From positions 248,001-312,000 of the forward strand of contig NZ_VIAQ01000015.1 of NCBI RefSeq assembly GCF_006546655.1: 64,000 bases of DNA, in the 5' to 3' direction. The stretch is from Methanolobus vulcani (GTDB lineage: Archaea; Halobacteriota; Methanosarcinia; Methanosarcinales; Methanosarcinaceae). How positions within the stretch are numbered: the stretch's first letter is position 1; every line of letters starts with the position of its first letter. The position numbers were made by a program, and so were the translations under genes. Below, in pieces: positions 63,162 through 64,000 of this stretch. The notes beneath the pieces are model-generated. The model had not been told where the DNA came from and ran no database searches. It saw only the letters and a program-made list of their open reading frames with translations.

Positions 63162-64000
63162 ATGCAGGTATGCATACTTCTATGCGGAGGGTTTGAAATT
63201 AAAGAAGAGATATGGATTGAAAAGTATAGGCCCTTTAAGCTTGATGACGTGGTCGGCCAGAAAGAGACTGTAGAAAGGCTTAAATCGTACATTAAAACGA
63301 GAAACCTTCCACATCTCCTGTTCTCAGGTCCTCCTGGAGTTGGAAAAACTGCAACTTCTGTGTCAATAGCACGTGAGCTTTTCGGGGAATCATGGCGTGA
63401 GAACTTCACCGAGCTTAATGCTTCTGATGAACGTGGTATTGATGTTGTCAGGACAAAGATCAAGAACTTTGCAAAAACAACACCAATAGGAGGCGCAGAT
63501 TTCAAGATAATCTTCCTTGATGAAGCAGATGCTTTAACCTCTGATGCGCAGTCTGCGCTCAGACGTACAATGGAACGCTACACCAACAATTGTCGTTTCA
63601 TTCTTTCATGCAATTACTCATCCAAGATCATTGAGCCTATCCAGTCAAGATGTGCAGTATACAGGTTCCGTCCGTTGTCTGATGAGGCTGTGGCAGAACG
63701 TGTAAGATTTGTAGCTAATAACGAGAATCTGGATATTGCAGATGATGGTGTGGATGCTATCAAATATGTCGCCCAGGGTGATATGAGAAAAGCTATCAAT
63801 GCTCTTCAGGCAGCGGCTCTGATTGCTGACACGATCCATAAGGATGCAATTTACAAGATCACTGCAACAGCACGTCCTGAGCAGGTGAAAGAACTGATCA
63901 CAACTGCACTGGATGGAAGTTTCAGTGCTGCAAGAAAACATCTGGACAGCCTTCTGCTGGAGCAGGGTCTTTCCGGAGAGGACGTTGTGGGTCAGATATA
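63162..64000 (+). CDS. rfcS: Replication factor C small subunit (3' end beyond window)
   Basis: The frame encodes [20 protein letters not shown], Walker [11 protein letters not shown], Walker [11 protein letters not shown], sensor 1 ([10 protein letters not shown]) and SRC (arginine finger) of clamp loader small subunits. ATG 63162 gives a 12-residue extension of odd composition; GGAGGG followed six bases later by ATT (63198) coincides with the usual start of homologues. The start is therefore uncertain. Confidence 0.95.
   Translation, partial: MQVCILLCGGFEIKEEIWIEKYRPFKLDDVVGQKETVERLKSYIKTRNLPHLLFSGPPGVGKTATSVSIARELFGESWRENFTELNASDERGIDVVRTKIKNFAKTTPIGGADFKIIFLDEADALTSDAQSALRRTMERYTNNCRFILSCNYSSKIIEPIQSRCAVYRFRPLSDEAVAERVRFVANNENLDIADDGVDAIKYVAQGDMRKAINALQAAALIADTIHKDAIYKITATARPEQVKELITTALDGSFSAARKHLDSLLLEQGLSGEDVVGQI

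Overview
The window comes from a methylotrophic, methanogenic archaeon of the Methanosarcinaceae, most like Methanolobus or Methanococcoides. Evidence: a non-pyrrolysine glycine betaine methyltransferase with its corrinoid protein and a BCCT betaine transporter; a complete Rnf complex led by a heptaheme cytochrome MmcA; a TRAM-domain protein; and archaeal information-processing genes (priS, GINS, L44e, S27e, aIF2-alpha, Nop10, EndoQ, RqcH, pelota, RfcS). The genus is an inference from gene content, not from a database search.

Left host flank (1-6223): BCCT transporter end, mtgB, mtgC, a 55-residue cysteine protein, an EamA exporter and a 14-TM MFS exporter. Provirus (about 6230-43204), ending at the 3' end of a tRNA-Ser gene: truncated terS, terL and a ribbon-helix-helix gene, then 10 kb of cargo (7.9-18.2 kb), then portal, head morphogenesis protein, a second cargo block (21.2-26.9 kb: AlbA_2/Schlafen-like protein and a six-PAS histidine kinase), then protease/scaffold, decoration protein, capsid, connectors, tail tube, frameshifting tail chaperones, tape measure, baseplate and tail fibre genes, and an inward-facing tyrosine integrase. 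No replication, repressor or clear lysis genes were seen, terS lacks its N-terminus, and no left att copy was found. The element is either defective or domesticated.

The first cargo block is built between repeats: three copies (one whole, two cut) of the RHH gene and two copies of a zinc-ribbon gene with its promoter. It carries a PsiE-like protein, a TRAM protein, a CheY-like regulator, two thioesterases, a Cas1-like remnant, an Isf-like flavoprotein with a divergent HxlR regulator, two DUF1638 genes, a TetR regulator and a DUF2115 gene. Matching palindromes tie the TetR gene to the DUF1638 pair.

Right host flank (43205-64000): tRNA-Ser with an apparent 30-nt intron in the D-arm; a leftward operon priS-GINS-L44e-S27e-aIF2a-nop10-PAC2-EndoQ; a rightward rqcH-pelota pair (ribosome rescue); an acetate-family transporter behind a repeat-encoded small open frame; dacZ (c-di-AMP); thpR; apbE divergent from the mmcA-rnfCDGEAB operon (ferredoxin oxidation coupled to ion export and electron transfer to cytochrome); and the start of rfcS.

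The most notable observation is a tail gene (38271-39185) whose frame is interrupted only by one TAG at codon 35, where its upstream paralogue has Trp. In a family that decodes UAG as pyrrolysine this could be a viral Pyl protein, a suppressed nonsense mutation, or early decay.
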